DNA of 58,322 nucleotides from Candidatus Handelsmanbacteria bacterium (GCA_016867395.1 VGJS01000023.1:1-58322), one strand, 5' to 3'; shown: positions 9,004-19,068, numbered from the stretch's first letter. The notes: generated from the letters alone by a model not told the origin. Program-made: numbers and translations.

Positions 9004-11436
9004 TCACAGGGCGCGGGCCGATTCCACCACCTCGATCACCTCGATGAGGTCTTCGACCTTGACATCGTCGAAGCCCTCGAGTCCCACCCCGCATTCGTAG
9101 CCTTCGAGCACCTCGCGCACGTCGTCCTTGAATCGCCGCAGAGAGGCAATGCTGCCGGTGAACATCACCGCTCCGCCCCGCCGCACCCGCACGCGGCTGC
9201 TGCGGCTGATCTTGCCCTTCTGCACCATACAGCCGGCCACGGTGCCGATGCGCGAGGAAGCGAAGACCTGCCGCACCTGCAACACCCCGGCGATGCGTTC
9301 CTGCACCTCTGGCGCCAGCAGCCCGGCGAGGGCGGCCCGCAACTCCTCGACCACCCGGTAGATGATGTCGTAGCTGCGGATGTCCACCCCGTACCGGCCG
9401 GCCAAGGCCCGCGCCGAGGCTTCGGGCTGGACGCGGAAACCGATGATGATGGCGTTGGAGGCCGAGGCCAGCAGCACGTCCGATTCGGAGATCGGCCCTA
9501 CCCCGCTGTGGATGACCACGATGCGCACCTCTTCGTGGACAATGGCCCCCAGCTCCTGGTTGATGGCCTCAACTGAGCCGTCCACGTCGCCTTTGACCAC
9601 AACGTTGAGTTCCTTGATCTTCCCTTCCTGGATCTGGTCGTGCAGATCGGTGAGGGTGACTGCCCGGATGCGGCGGAAGTCCTGCTCCCGCTTGACCTGC
9701 TGGCGCTTGCTGCTGATCTCGCGGGCCTCGCGCTCGGAAGGGGTCACCACGAAGGTGTCGCCCGCCTGGGGCACCCCGGCCAGACCGAGAACCTGGACCG
9801 GCACCGAGGGGCCGGCCTCTTCGAGCCGCTGCAGGTGCTCGTCGAGCAGGGCTCTCACCCTGCCGCTGAACACCCCGGTGACAAAGGGGTCCCCCTGGCG
9901 CAGGGTGCCTTCCTGCACCAGGATCGTGGCTACCGGACCGCGCCCCTTGTCGAGCTGGCCTTCGATAATGGTGCCCCTCGCACGGCGCTGTGGCACGGCC
10001 TTGAGTTCGAGCAGTTCGGCCTCCAGCAGCACCAACTCCAGCAGGCGCTCTACCCCAGTGCCGGTCTTGGCGGAGATTTCGGCCACCGGCACTTTGCCGC
10101 CCCACTCCTCCACCAGCACGTTCTGTTCGGCGAGTTGGCGCTTGATACGACCCGGATCTGCGGTGGGCAGGTCGATCTTGTTGATCGCCACTACGATGGG
10201 CACCTGGGCGGCCCTGGCGTGGTCGATGGCTTCGATGGTCTGGGGCATGACGTTGTCGTCGGCGGCCACCACCAGGATCACCAGGTCGGTGACCCGGGCA
10301 CCGCGAGCGCGCATGGCGGTAAATGCCGCGTGGCCCGGGGTATCGAGGAAGGTGATGCGTTTGCCTTCGGGCAGATGGACCACATAGGCGCCGATGTGCT
10401 GGGTGATGCCGCCCGACTCCCCGGCGGCCACCTCGCTTTTGCGCAGGAAGTCGAGCAGCGAGGTCTTGCCGTGGTCCACATGGCCCATCACCGTCACTAC
10501 CGGGGCTCTGGGCGCCGGTTCCCCCGTGGTCTCTTCTTCCTCCTCCTCCTCAAAGACCTCCTCGTCCTCCTCCTCCAAGGGCTGCACGTCGAAACCGAAC
10601 TCGTCGGCCACGGTGGTGATGACGTCCATGTCCAGCCGCTGATTGATGGTCGCGACCAACCCCAACTCCAAGCAGGCGGTAATCACCTCGCTGGTCTTGA
10701 CTCCCATGGATTCGGCCAACTCGCTGACGGTGATGTACTCCATCACCCGCAACAGGCTGCGCTCCTCCCCTCCTTCTCCGCCCTCGCCTTCTTCCTTGCG
10801 GACCCGCTCGTAGCGGCGCCGGGTGCGGCCCTCGTTCATCTGGGAGAGGGTCTTGCGCACGTTCTCCTGGATGGCCTTGGCATCCACCTGCCGGCGGCGT
10901 TTGCCGCGGCCACCCCCGCCGCCGCGCCAGCGCCCGCTCAGGTCGGCACCGCCGGGCACTGCGGGGGCATTCTTCTGACCCCGCTCGCCCAGTTCCTCAA
11001 GCTTACGGGGCTCCTCCTCCTTCTGGCCCCGCTTCTTGGGGCGCTTGCGCTCGTCGTCCTTGGCCGGCAACGGCACCACCGCTGGTCTCGAACCGTCCCC
11101 ACCTAACCGCCGCCTGGGGCGGTCCATGCCGGGGCCCGCTGGCCGGGGTCCCCGCCGGTCTTCCTCAGGACGGGGATGGGGCGCCGAAGCTACAGGACGC
11201 GCCGGACGCGGTTCGGCCTTCTTCCGGGTCGCCTCCTTAATCTTTTGGCGCTGGACCTCCTGGATCGAGCTTTTCTTCTCCTCGGCAATCTTTTGGGTAA
11301 TAGCCGCCAACATGCCGTCATCGACGACACTCATGTGGCTCTTGACGTCGAAGTTGAGCCCCTTGAGCATCGAGATCAAGGCGTCGCTGGAGAGCTTCTT
11401 TTCCTTGGCTACCTGGTATACTCTTAGCTTTTCCAA
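9004..11436 (-). CDS. infB: Translation initiation factor IF-2
   Basis: GTPase that delivers fMet-tRNA to the 30S subunit. An N-terminal IF2-N domain ([21 protein letters not shown]) is followed by a long basic and acidic low-complexity linker, including a GKRRRQ stretch and an E-rich run. A second IF2-N domain ([18 protein letters not shown]) precedes the G domain with [16 protein letters not shown] and NKID. Domains II-IV end in [10 protein letters not shown] prefer a TTG start at 11436 because AAGGGGGG lies about 8 nt upstream. A GTG at 11454 would add six residues and run through that ribosome binding site. Length is about 810 residues. Confidence 0.95.
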   Translation of the reverse strand: MEKLRVYQVAKEKKLSSDALISMLKGLNFDVKSHMSVVDDGMLAAITQKIAEEKKSSIQEVQRQKIKEATRKKAEPRPARPVASAPHPRPEEDRRGPRPAGPGMDRPRRRLGGDGSRPAVVPLPAKDDERKRPKKRGQKEEEPRKLEELGERGQKNAPAVPGGADLSGRWRGGGGGRGKRRRQVDAKAIQENVRKTLSQMNEGRTRRRYERVRKEEGEGGEGGEERSLLRVMEYITVSELAESMGVKTSEVITACLELGLVATINQRLDMDVITTVADEFGFDVQPLEEEDEEVFEEEEEEETTGEPAPRAPVVTVMGHVDHGKTSLLDFLRKSEVAAGESGGITQHIGAYVVHLPEGKRITFLDTPGHAAFTAMRARGARVTDLVILVVAADDNVMPQTIEAIDHARAAQVPIVVAINKIDLPTADPGRIKRQLAEQNVLVEEWGGKVPVAEISAKTGTGVERLLELVLLEAELLELKAVPQRRARGTIIEGQLDKGRGPVATILVQEGTLRQGDPFVTGVFSGRVRALLDEHLQRLEEAGPSVPVQVLGLAGVPQAGDTFVVTPSEREAREISSKRQQVKREQDFRRIRAVTLTDLHDQIQEGKIKELNVVVKGDVDGSVEAINQELGAIVHEEVRIVVIHSGVGPISESDVLLASASNAIIIGFRVQPEASARALAGRYGVDIRSYDIIYRVVEELRAALAGLLAPEVQERIAGVLQVRQVFASSRIGTVAGCMVQKGKISRSSRVRVRRGGAVMFTGSIASLRRFKDDVREVLEGYECGVGLEGFDDVKVEDLIEVIEVVESARAL

Positions 11437-11493
11437 GTAAATCCCCCCCTTCACGGCAGGAAAGAATGCCTGATGCCGCCGGAGCGGCTCCTA

Positions 11494-12840
11494 TCAACCC
11501 TCTGAACCCGGGGCGCTTTCTGTGGTGGCGGCGGGGGCGACCTCCGCCTCGTCGACTGTTTGACTCTCCCTTGGGGAAGAGTTGGTTTCTGAATGCTCGG
11601 TCAGATGGGCCTGGGCAGCATCCTTGATCTGGTTGGCGGCTGTGCCTTCCAACCCAGGCACCGTGCGCAGCAACTCGACAGTAGCTTCGGCGATCGAGGC
11701 CACAGTGTTGAAACCAGAGGTGATTAGGCTGAGGGCGATCAATTCACTGATGCCCGGCACCCGGCGCAACTCCTGCTGGTACACGTCGATCTGGGCCCGG
11801 CGCTCCTGGTACTTGTCCTGGGTGATGATGTCCAGACCCCACCCAGTCAACTGCACGGCGAGGCGCGAGTTCTGGCCAGACTTGCCAATGGCCAGGGACA
11901 ACTGCCCCTCTTCCACAATCGCGGTGGCGTGTTTGCGGCGGTGGTCGAGGATCACCCGCCACACCGCCGCCGGACTGAGGGCCCGGGAGATAAAGACGGA
12001 GGTCTCCTCGCTCCAGGGCACGATGTCGATGCGCTCCCCACTCAGCTCGCGGACAATGGCCTGCACCCGCGAGCCCTTGACCCCGACGCAGGCCCCGACC
12101 GGATCGACTCGATCGTCCTTGGAACTGACCGCGATTTTGGCGCGCTCCCCCGGCTCACGGGCCACCGCGTGGATCTTGACGATCCCGTCGCTGATCTCGG
12201 GCACCTCAATGGAAAAAAGCTTGCGCAGTAATTCAGGGTGAGCCCGGGAAAGCAGGATCTGCGGGCCCTTGCTCATCTTGAGCACCTCGAAGATGTAGCC
12301 GCGCACCGTGTCGCCCTGGCGGTAACGCTCGCGGCGTATTTGCTCCTTAAGCGGGATGGCTGCTTCGACGCGGCCCAGGTTCAGGATGATGTCGCCGTGG
12401 CTGATCTGCTGCACCACCCCGGATTCGATCTGGCCCACTCGTGGGGCAAAGGCTTCGTAGACCCGCTCGCGCTCCGCCTCGCGCATGCGCTGAATCAGCA
12501 CCTGCTTGGCGGTTTGAATGGCGTTCCGCCCGAATTCGGCCAATTTCAGCGGTTCGGCCACCACCCCACCCAGTTGGGCGCGCTCGTCGAGGCGCTTGGC
12601 TTCCTCCAGCTCGATCTGGGTGCTCGGGTCGATGACCTCCTCAACCACCGTCTTGTTGGCCACTACCGACATCCGCCCGGTATTGGCGTCGATGTCCACG
12701 GCGAAGTTCTCGGTGTTGCCGTACCGCTTCTTGGCCGCCGAAATCAGGGCCTCGGAGAGGGTTTGGATCACCAGGTTGCGATCCACGCTCTTCTCCCGGG
12801 CGATTTGGGTCAGGGCTTCCACGATATTGAGGTTTTCCAT
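11494..12840 (-). CDS. nusA: Transcription termination/antitermination factor NusA
   Basis: 448 residues from ATG 12840 (MENLNIVEALTQIAREK). The N-terminal RNA-polymerase-binding domain, an S1 domain (GVVQQISHGDIILNLGRVEA), and KH1 and KH2 (VGACVGVKGSRVQAIVREL, AIGKSGQNSRLAVQLTG) are all present. The C-terminus has a helix-hairpin-helix-like part (VPGLEGTAANQIKDA) and then an acidic, proline/serine-rich tail of about 40 residues. It sits 13 nt after rimP and before infB, the conserved order. The small ylxR gene often found between nusA and infB is absent. Confidence 0.96.
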   Translation of the reverse strand: MENLNIVEALTQIAREKSVDRNLVIQTLSEALISAAKKRYGNTENFAVDIDANTGRMSVVANKTVVEEVIDPSTQIELEEAKRLDERAQLGGVVAEPLKLAEFGRNAIQTAKQVLIQRMREAERERVYEAFAPRVGQIESGVVQQISHGDIILNLGRVEAAIPLKEQIRRERYRQGDTVRGYIFEVLKMSKGPQILLSRAHPELLRKLFSIEVPEISDGIVKIHAVAREPGERAKIAVSSKDDRVDPVGACVGVKGSRVQAIVRELSGERIDIVPWSEETSVFISRALSPAAVWRVILDHRRKHATAIVEEGQLSLAIGKSGQNSRLAVQLTGWGLDIITQDKYQERRAQIDVYQQELRRVPGISELIALSLITSGFNTVASIAEATVELLRTVPGLEGTAANQIKDAAQAHLTEHSETNSSPRESQTVDEAEVAPAATTESAPGSEG

Positions 12841-12853
12841 GGCCTTCCAGGTC

Positions 12854-13312
12854 TCACAGTTCGGCTTCGATAGTGGCTTTCGCAATCTGTTGCCGGGGTA
12901 TGGCCTCGCGGCCTTTGGCCGTCTCCAGGCAGATCGAGTCCGCCTCCCATTCGACCAGACGCCCGGTAAGGGTGCGGCCCGTGGGCTGCACCACCTTGAG
13001 CAGCCGCATCAGCCCCCGGGCAAAATCGCGGTCCGTCTTCAGCGGCCGGTCAAGACCGGGGGAGGTCACCTCTATGCGGTAACAGCCGGGGATAACCTCG
13101 TGCCGATCGAGCAGGTCCCCCACCTCGGCGCTAATCTCTTCGCACAGCTGTACAGTCGCCCCAGGGTCCTTGTGAACCAGGAGACGCAGGGTGCAGTTAC
13201 CCAGGGCCCCCGACAGTTCGAGGTCCACCAGTTCGGCGCCGTGGTCCTGAACCACTGGCTCGAGCAGTTCCGCTAACCTGGCCCGCAGTGCCACACGCGC
13301 TTGCGCAAACAA
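12854..13312 (-). CDS. rimP: Ribosome maturation factor RimP
   Basis: About 152 residues, needed for 30S maturation. Conserved parts are LLEPVVQDHGAELVDLEL, the VTSPGLDRPLKTDRDF block and the C-terminal Sm-like domain (GRTLTGRLVEWEADSICLE). The likely start is TTG 13312, because GGAGGA lies about 9 nt upstream. The longer frame, to 13354, passes through that ribosome binding site and a hairpin. First gene of the rimP-nusA-infB block. Confidence 0.9.
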   Translation of the reverse strand: MFAQARVALRARLAELLEPVVQDHGAELVDLELSGALGNCTLRLLVHKDPGATVQLCEEISAEVGDLLDRHEVIPGCYRIEVTSPGLDRPLKTDRDFARGLMRLLKVVQPTGRTLTGRLVEWEADSICLETAKGREAIPRQQIAKATIEAEL

Positions 13313-13332
13313 GCCCGATCTCCTCCTATAAC

Positions 13333-13352
13333 AAAAAACGGGCTTCCTGCCC
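13333..13352 (-). terminator. Hairpin plus T-run upstream of rimP (terminator or attenuator)
   Basis: On the minus strand GGGC-AGGAA-GCCC is followed by G and six T (plus-strand A run 13333-13338). Weak A-T and G-T pairs can extend the stem. It ends about 20 nt before the rimP start codon. It could end the merR-like transcript or act as an attenuator for the rimP-nusA operon, which in enterobacteria is under NusA-dependent feedback. Short stem, so uncertain. Confidence 0.45.
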
Positions 13353-13453
13353 ATTCCCTCAGAACTGAAAATATAGGTATTAGCGGAGAGATGAGCAAGA
13401 TCAACCTAGGCAGCGCCTTAGATCGCGCCGCCAATCTGCTGCCGCCCAGGCTG

Positions 13454-13930
13454 CTACGCCAACACGCGTAGGATGGCTTGCAACTCGGCCCTAATCTGGG
13501 CCAGTAGCGCGGGGTCGCCGGCAGGCAGCAAGGAAGGGGAGGGAGGGAGCGGGTAGTTGTCTCGGGGGGTGGGATCTGGCGGGTCGCCAGGGAGGGGGCC
13601 GGGGTCTGTGGCCGATTCCTCCCCCGCCTCCTCTGTAACGGAGACCGGGCCGCCGTCCTGCTCAATGGCGTGCCGCACCAGGTCCGCGTCGTTTTTCAGC
13701 TTCTGGCGCACCCCCTGGATGGTGAAGCGCTCCTCGTATAGCAGGCGTTTGATCAGCACGATGAGATTAATGTCGCGCTGGCGGTAGGCCCGGTTCTTCC
13801 CCCGCAGACGCCGGGGCCGCAGGCAGGCGAACTCCTTCTCCCAGGTGCGCAGGATATAGGGTTGGAGGCCGGTCAGTTCGGCCACCTCGCTGATGCTGAA
13901 ATACAGTTTTTGTCCCAGCGGGTGTTTCAC
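13454..13930 (-). CDS. MerR-family transcriptional regulator
   Basis: 158 residues. The N-terminal winged helix-turn-helix reads YFSISEVAELTGLQPYILRTWEKEF, followed by the MerR-type RGKNRAYRQRDINLIVLIKRLLYEERFTIQGVRQKL. After about residue 85 comes a proline-rich, low-complexity linker and a short C-terminal helix. There is no cysteine cluster or obvious ligand domain, so it belongs to the short, effector-unknown MerR group often encoded next to housekeeping genes. It lies between der and rimP; its target cannot be read from the sequence. Confidence 0.85.
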   Translation of the reverse strand: MKHPLGQKLYFSISEVAELTGLQPYILRTWEKEFACLRPRRLRGKNRAYRQRDINLIVLIKRLLYEERFTIQGVRQKLKNDADLVRHAIEQDGGPVSVTEEAGEESATDPGPLPGDPPDPTPRDNYPLPPSPSLLPAGDPALLAQIRAELQAILRVLA

Positions 13931-13951
13931 TGTCAGCCCCCCTTTAAACCT

Positions 13952-15310
13952 TCAGTTGTCTGCGCCCCGGCGGTTGCGGCGGAACAACAGGCGCACCGGG
14001 GTGCCCCCAAAACCGAACTCCCGCCGCAAGTGGTTTTCGACAAAACGTTTGTACGCTTCGGAGACCTGGCGGGGGTGGTTGACGAAGGCCACGAAGGTAG
14101 GTGGCGCAACCCCTTGCTGGGTTATGTAATACAGGCGCAGGTGCGGGCTGCCCGCCGGCGGGGAAGCGGCCACCACCCCCGTCATAAACTTGTTCAATCG
14201 GGCCGTGGACACCCGTTCGCGCCGGGTCTGCCATATCCGCACTGCCTCCCGCAAGCAGGCCCACACCCCCTTGCCCGTCAACCCCGAACTGAACAGTATA
14301 GGGTAATGGACCAAGAAGGGAAAGCGGTCCTGGACCTCCCGGGCGTATTCGCGCTGGTCTGCCCCCCTCTCCTCCAGTTGATCCCATTTGTTGGCCACCA
14401 CGATCAGACCCCGCCCCGCCTCAATGGCCTGGCCCAATATGCGCGCGTCCTGCACCGTGACCCCCTCAACCGCGTCGAGCAGGAGCAGCACTACCTCCGC
14501 CTCAGCGATGGCCCGGCTGGCCCGCAACCCGCTGTAATACTCGACCTGCCCCTCCACTCTGGCGCGATGCCGCAAACCGGCGGTGTCGGTAAGCCGGAAA
14601 TGCCGGCCTTCCCATTGGAGTCGGATCGAGGTGGCGTCGCGGGTGGTGCCCGGCTCGCTATCGACAAGGGAGACCTGGCAGTCGGCGAACCGGTTGATCA
14701 TCGTCGATTTGCCGGCATTGGGCCGGCCAGCCAGGGTGATGGCGATGGTCTCTTCCTCCCCGACCGGAGCGGCCGGCGTCAGCCCCAGGGCCTGGACAAG
14801 AGCGTCGAGCAGGTCGCCCGAACGCCGGCCCGTCGCTGCCGAAATTGGGCGGGGTTCTCCCAGGCCCAGACTATAGAACTCGGCCAGATCCTCGCCCTGT
14901 TCCGGCTGGTCCACCTTGTTGACCACCACCAGCCCGGCCCGGCCGCTTCGGCGCAGCATCTCCGCCACCTGGAGATCGGCCTCGGTCACCCCGGCGGCCA
15001 GGTCGCACAGCAGCAAAACCAGGTCCGCCTCGGCGATGGCCTGCTCGGCCTGGGCCAGCACCGCCCTTTCGAGCTGATCCCTGGTGCGGGGCACCAGGCC
15101 GCCGGTGTCCACGAGGGTGAATTGTCGGCCCGTCCACTCGACCTCGGCGTAAAGCCGGTCGCGGGTGACCCCGGGCTGGTCGTCGGTGATCGCCCGGCGA
15201 GACCCGACCAGCCGGTTGAACAGGGTGGATTTCCCCGCATTGGGCCGGCCGACGATCGCAACGATGGGCCGGCGGTGCCCGACCAGACGAACTTGTTGGG
15301 ATCCCATCAC
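13952..15310 (-). CDS. der: Ribosome-associated double GTPase Der (EngA)
   Basis: About 452 residues with two complete G domains, each with the P-loop GRPNAGKST. The first has DTGGL and NKVDQ, the second DTAGLRHRARVEG and NKWDQ. The C-terminal KH-like domain ends at RLLFRRNRRG. Der acts in 50S subunit biogenesis. The start is GTG 15310, which overlaps the upstream stop as GTGA, or the adjacent ATG at 15307. The gene is preceded by the DUF512 gene. Confidence 0.96.
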   Translation of the reverse strand: MMGSQQVRLVGHRRPIVAIVGRPNAGKSTLFNRLVGSRRAITDDQPGVTRDRLYAEVEWTGRQFTLVDTGGLVPRTRDQLERAVLAQAEQAIAEADLVLLLCDLAAGVTEADLQVAEMLRRSGRAGLVVVNKVDQPEQGEDLAEFYSLGLGEPRPISAATGRRSGDLLDALVQALGLTPAAPVGEEETIAITLAGRPNAGKSTMINRFADCQVSLVDSEPGTTRDATSIRLQWEGRHFRLTDTAGLRHRARVEGQVEYYSGLRASRAIAEAEVVLLLLDAVEGVTVQDARILGQAIEAGRGLIVVANKWDQLEERGADQREYAREVQDRFPFLVHYPILFSSGLTGKGVWACLREAVRIWQTRRERVSTARLNKFMTGVVAASPPAGSPHLRLYYITQQGVAPPTFVAFVNHPRQVSEAYKRFVENHLRREFGFGGTPVRLLFRRNRRGADN

Positions 15311-16659
15311 GATCTGCCCAGGTAATAGCCTAGTTCGGAAAGCTGGCGACCGCTGCCCCGCAGGTCCAGGTCCCTGCCCCGCAGGACCGCGCTCAGGGTG
15401 GCAGGCAGGTCGTACTGGCCCACCCCGATGGGCAGTCCTGCCCGCTGCTCCAGGGCCGGCAGGGTGAGGTCATCCAAGGTCAGGCCCTCACCGTTGATGC
15501 AGTTGGGAGGCAGGAGCACGCGGTCCCAGCCCCCTCCCGCCACGCGCTGGAGGATGTCCTCGCCCGATAGCAGCCCGGAAACCGTGATCCCCTCGCCGAA
15601 GGTCTGGTTGGCGACCACCAGCAGTTCCGCCTCCAGGCCCTTGATCTGGTTGAGCTGTGCCGCGATGGGTTTGAGGAAAAATGCCGCCAGTTTCCCCGTC
15701 ACCAATCCCAGGCGCAACGGCGCGTCCAGCTCGGAGGGAAGGGAGGGCCGGCCTTCCTCCCAGCGGTCGAGAAAGGAACGCACCATGCCGATGCCATTTT
15801 CGATCTGGGGAAAGGCGTCGTAGTATTCCAGGGGGGGCGGCAGACGACCGGTCAGCAGGAACATCTCGTCCGCCGCGTAGACCAGGCGCTCCCCCAGGGT
15901 CTTGGAAAATTCGTCCCCCCACGCCTCTGCCTGCCGCACATATTGGCGGGCCAGCTCCGGGGTCACAGGGTCCAGGGCGGGAAGGTGCTCGCGGAAACGG
16001 GTCAGCCCCACAGGCACCAGAGCCACCGAGCGCACTGCCGGGTAGAGGCGGCTCAAGTCTGCAACCGTCCTGGCCAGGTGCTCGCCGTCGTTGTGACCAG
16101 GGCAGAGGACCACCTGGGTATGCATCTCGATGCCATGGGCGGCCAGTCGTTCCAGGCGGGACATGATGTCCGCCGTGGGCTTCTTGCGGCCCAGCATCAC
16201 CTGGCGCAACTGAGGGTCGGTGGCATGCACCGAGATATATTGGGGAGAAAGCCCCTGTTCGATGATTCGGTCGAGGTCCTGCTCGCGGGTATTGGTGAGG
16301 GTTACGTATGAGCCGTGCAGGAAAGACAGGCGGTAGTCGTCGTCCTCAAAGTACAGGCTGCGCCGCATCCCCTTTGGCATCTGGTGGATGAAGCAGAACA
16401 CACACTTGTTGTTGCAACTGCGCAGACGCAGATCCTCGAAACCCAGCCCCATCTCCTCGCCGGGTGAACGCTCCACTTCCACCTCGTATTCCTCCCCCTC
16501 CCTGACGACCTCGAAGAACAGGCTTTCCTCGGCGCTGTAGACCTGGAAGTCGATCAGATCCCCAATGGGGTGGCCGTTGATGGCGTGGATCTGGTCGCCG
16601 GCCAGGAAGCCGGCCCTTTCCCCCAGGCCGCCGGGTTCTATCTCTCGGATTACGACCAT
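15307..16659 (-). CDS. DUF512 protein with PDZ and radical-SAM-like cysteine motif
   Basis: 450 residues. The N-terminus (1-60) is a PDZ-like domain (GLGERAGFLAGDQIHAINGHPI). At about residue 82 the cluster CNNKCVFCF provides a CxxxCxxC motif typical of radical-SAM [4Fe-4S] binding, followed by a barrel with VSVHATDPQLR-like and VLCPGHNDG segments. The C-terminal DUF512 region ends in LPPNCINGEGLTLDD. The family is widespread, frequently next to der, and its reaction is not known to me. The gene overlaps der by 4 nt. A start at ATG 16659 gives full family length. Confidence 0.9.
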   Translation of the reverse strand: MVVIREIEPGGLGERAGFLAGDQIHAINGHPIGDLIDFQVYSAEESLFFEVVREGEEYEVEVERSPGEEMGLGFEDLRLRSCNNKCVFCFIHQMPKGMRRSLYFEDDDYRLSFLHGSYVTLTNTREQDLDRIIEQGLSPQYISVHATDPQLRQVMLGRKKPTADIMSRLERLAAHGIEMHTQVVLCPGHNDGEHLARTVADLSRLYPAVRSVALVPVGLTRFREHLPALDPVTPELARQYVRQAEAWGDEFSKTLGERLVYAADEMFLLTGRLPPPLEYYDAFPQIENGIGMVRSFLDRWEEGRPSLPSELDAPLRLGLVTGKLAAFFLKPIAAQLNQIKGLEAELLVVANQTFGEGITVSGLLSGEDILQRVAGGGWDRVLLPPNCINGEGLTLDDLTLPALEQRAGLPIGVGQYDLPATLSAVLRGRDLDLRGSGRQLSELGYYLGRS

Positions 16660-16673
16660 CGGCGTTCCAAGTC

Positions 16674-17837
16674 TCAGTCGGATAGTTTGAGGCTAAGGGT
16701 GTTGCCGGTCACGGCGAGGATCTCGACGTTCAGGTCTCCCAGGCCCTTGGCGCTAAGTTCCCTGGCCACCTGAAACCCCTCGTGGCGGGCCCTCGCTTCG
16801 TACCGCCCCACCCCACCGGCCATCCCCCGGGGCTGCAAATGATCGATGCCGCCCACCTGGGCCGGAAACGTCCGCTCGAAGCGCCGGAGTTGGCTGGCCG
16901 ATGCCTCAACCTGGAGTTGCAGCGGCCTGCCCGCATAGACCTTCTCCTGCCAGTCCTTCAGAAGTTTCTTCACCAGTTGCGGGGCCAGCCTGGCGGTGCC
17001 CTGCCTGGCGGCCTTTTGGGCTGCGGCTTCGAAACTGCCTGCAGCGGCGCGGCTTGACTGGTTGAGGACGGCGACCACCTCACCGGTGTCCACCCACATC
17101 AGGCGGACCTCTATCTCGGCACGGGCAGAGGAGACGCCCAGGTTCCCCAGGCGGTCCCCTCCGGGCACCCTGGCATCCGGCAGGGCGTGGAGGGTGGCCA
17201 GCCCCAGGACCAGCACCTCGGCACCGCGGGTGCGGGCCAGGGCCAGAGCGCCGGCGGCATCCCAGTTGCCCGGACCCGGTTCCAGCAGGGTGAAGCGCGA
17301 ACTGGCTTCCTTAATCCCCCGCTCCAACTCCCCGGCCACCACGCCCCAACCCGCTGCCCCGGACTGGCCTGCCAGCATCTCCTTGCCCAAACACAACAGG
17401 GGCGGGTTGCCCGCCGCTGCAATCAGCAGATTCTTTGCTTCCAACTGCCGGTGCAGAAAACCCAGGTCCACCTCGGCGTCGAGGGTCACCTCGTAGGTGT
17501 GGGCATCGACCTGCCTTTGCGCCGACACGCTGTAACCCCGCACGTACCCCGGAGACTGGAGCAGGATGGTGTCCGAGAACAACTCGAACCCCTCCACCTG
17601 GGTCGAGGCACTTACCAGGGTGCCCGCGGCTCTTTCCACCGCCTCGCGGAGCGCCGCCTTCTTAGCCTGTTCAAAGGCATTGGCCAGATCGCTGCCGAGG
17701 ATGGCGGCAGTCCCGGTTGCCCTGACGCTCTGGGTGACGGTCGCTGCAGCCGGCGAAAGGGCGAGGAATTCGCCCAGCGCGAGCGCCGCGCCCAGGCCCA
17801 GTTGCCATGAGAAGCGCATCGGAGGTTTGCCTGTCAA
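16674..17837 (-). CDS. Exported FlgT-like protein
   Basis: About 387 residues with a signal peptide (MRFSWQLGLGAALALGEFLA, then cleavage near SPAAA). Residues about 35-125 (ANAFEQAKKAALREAVERAAG, then VRGYSV) resemble the N-terminal domain of flagellar assembly protein T and related periplasmic proteins. The middle part contains an ARTRGAEVLVLG nucleotide-like alpha/beta segment, as in the FlgT/TolB-N style. The TTG at 17837 gives a TTGA overlap with the upstream lipoprotein stop, a pattern common in this window. ATG at 17819 is the alternative. Function is inferred only from this similarity, and motility is independently suggested by fliN nearby. Confidence 0.6.
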   Translation of the reverse strand: MTGKPPMRFSWQLGLGAALALGEFLALSPAAATVTQSVRATGTAAILGSDLANAFEQAKKAALREAVERAAGTLVSASTQVEGFELFSDTILLQSPGYVRGYSVSAQRQVDAHTYEVTLDAEVDLGFLHRQLEAKNLLIAAAGNPPLLCLGKEMLAGQSGAAGWGVVAGELERGIKEASSRFTLLEPGPGNWDAAGALALARTRGAEVLVLGLATLHALPDARVPGGDRLGNLGVSSARAEIEVRLMWVDTGEVVAVLNQSSRAAAGSFEAAAQKAARQGTARLAPQLVKKLLKDWQEKVYAGRPLQLQVEASASQLRRFERTFPAQVGGIDHLQPRGMAGGVGRYEARARHEGFQVARELSAKGLGDLNVEILAVTGNTLSLKLSD

Positions 17838-18973
17838 AACTCGAAGCGCACCGCGTTTTGCAGGTGCCGGATGATCTGCATGGCCTCGGCTCCCGAAACC
17901 AACGCCTCAGGATGAAAAAGGCCGGTGAGGTGGTCGGCGGTGATGATGCCCCGCTCGGCGTTGACGGCGATGGCGTTGTAAGCGTAGGAATCCCCCCGCA
18001 CGTCAGGAAAACGCGACGCTTCCCCCGTGTACCGGGTGGCCAGTTCCTCGTCACCGGTCAGCAGGACCAGGATACCGTGGGTGACCACCGCCATACCCGC
18101 GCGGTCCACCGGGGCCCCGGGCTCGAAGCGGTGGTCCGGCAGCAACTCCAGCCCCGGCAGCCGCAACCCCAGGATTTCCTCGATCCAGGGCCGGGCCCAG
18201 TTGGTCCCGATATCGGCTGGCGCGGCCGCAGAGTCCGCCTGCGCCTGAGCTGGGACCACAAACCCCGGCTGCCGGCCGGGGAGCCGGCGCTGCTTTACCA
18301 GCGCGTCGATCTTTAATTCTTCGAGCAACAGCACCGCCAGTTCTCCGCGGCTAACCTGCGGCAATCTGGTGATCTTCAGGCCCCAGGGCGACCCAGGGGC
18401 CACCCTATCGATGAGTTGGACCTTCTCAAACTGCGCCTGGGCCAGGGACAGATAGGGCCCGCGGCCCAGGGCGAGAACCTGGGTAAAAGCGGTTCGCGCC
18501 GCCTCCAACTGCCCCGCATCGAAATGGCACAGGCCCAGGTAATAGGCCACCCCCGAATCGCCGGGCCGGCGTTCCTCCGCCTTTTTGAAGACCGCCAATG
18601 CCTCTTTGTACCAGGTTTCCACCGGATAGGCACGGGCCAATCCCTCGGCGGCCACCACCCTGCCAAGGGCCACGTAGGCGTCGGCGAAATCGCCGTCCTG
18701 GTGCAAAGCCCGGCCCAGATCCTGCCTGGCTCTCCAGAAATCCCCCTGCACCATCGCCAGCAAGGCGGTGCCCACCCAATGGCCGGGGTAGCGCGGAGAC
18801 AGCGCCCTGGCCCGTTCGAACTCCCTGCCGGCATCATCCAATTCGCCGGCCTCCAGGTGCGCCAGCCCCCTCTGGTAGTGATTGGGCGCCGAATCCAGCG
18901 GGGATGCGGGCGGAAGGGGCTTGGGGCCGCAGGCCGAAAGAAGGAGGGAGGCCGAAAAGAGAAGCCAAAGCAA
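17834..18973 (-). CDS. Lipoprotein with TPR repeats and SLH-like C-terminus
   Basis: The signal peptide ends in the lipobox LLLSACG, so the protein is likely membrane-anchored. TPR-like helical repeats follow (HYQRGLAHLEAGELDDAGREF, then AYVALGRVVAAEG and VAYYLGLCHFDAGQLEAARTAF). The C-terminal half looks like S-layer-homology repeats (SRGELAVLLLEELKI, FPDVRGDSYAYNAI, ERGIITAD). The open frame runs upstream through the whole tRNA-Gly gene, which is an artefact. The first usable start after the tRNA is TTG 18973, with no clear ribosome binding site, giving about 379 residues. It overlaps the FlgT-like gene. Confidence 0.7.
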   Translation of the reverse strand: MLWLLFSASLLLSACGPKPLPPASPLDSAPNHYQRGLAHLEAGELDDAGREFERARALSPRYPGHWVGTALLAMVQGDFWRARQDLGRALHQDGDFADAYVALGRVVAAEGLARAYPVETWYKEALAVFKKAEERRPGDSGVAYYLGLCHFDAGQLEAARTAFTQVLALGRGPYLSLAQAQFEKVQLIDRVAPGSPWGLKITRLPQVSRGELAVLLLEELKIDALVKQRRLPGRQPGFVVPAQAQADSAAAPADIGTNWARPWIEEILGLRLPGLELLPDHRFEPGAPVDRAGMAVVTHGILVLLTGDEELATRYTGEASRFPDVRGDSYAYNAIAVNAERGIITADHLTGLFHPEALVSGAEAMQIIRHLQNAVRFEF

Positions 18974-18993
18974 CAGGTGCCAAGAAAAAAAAT

Positions 18994-19068
18994 TGGAGCG
19001 GGAGACGGGAATCGAACCCGCGACATCAAGCTTGGGAAGCTTGCGTTCTACCCCTGAACTACTCCCGC
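18994..19068 (-). tRNA. tRNA-Gly (anticodon CCC)
   Basis: The 7-bp acceptor stem GCGGGAG/CTCCCGC is perfect. The D arm contains AGTTCAGGGGTAGAAC. The anticodon arm CAAGC-TTCCCAA-GCTTG gives anticodon CCC. The T arm is GCGGGTTCGATTCCCGT. Discriminator T and an encoded CCA follow. It reads GGG codons, which are frequent in this GC-rich genome. The lipoprotein start lies 20 nt after the CCA. Confidence 0.96.

Noticed and set aside
9640..11106. 488-residue plus-strand open frame
   Set aside because: Antisense to infB; no conserved sequence.
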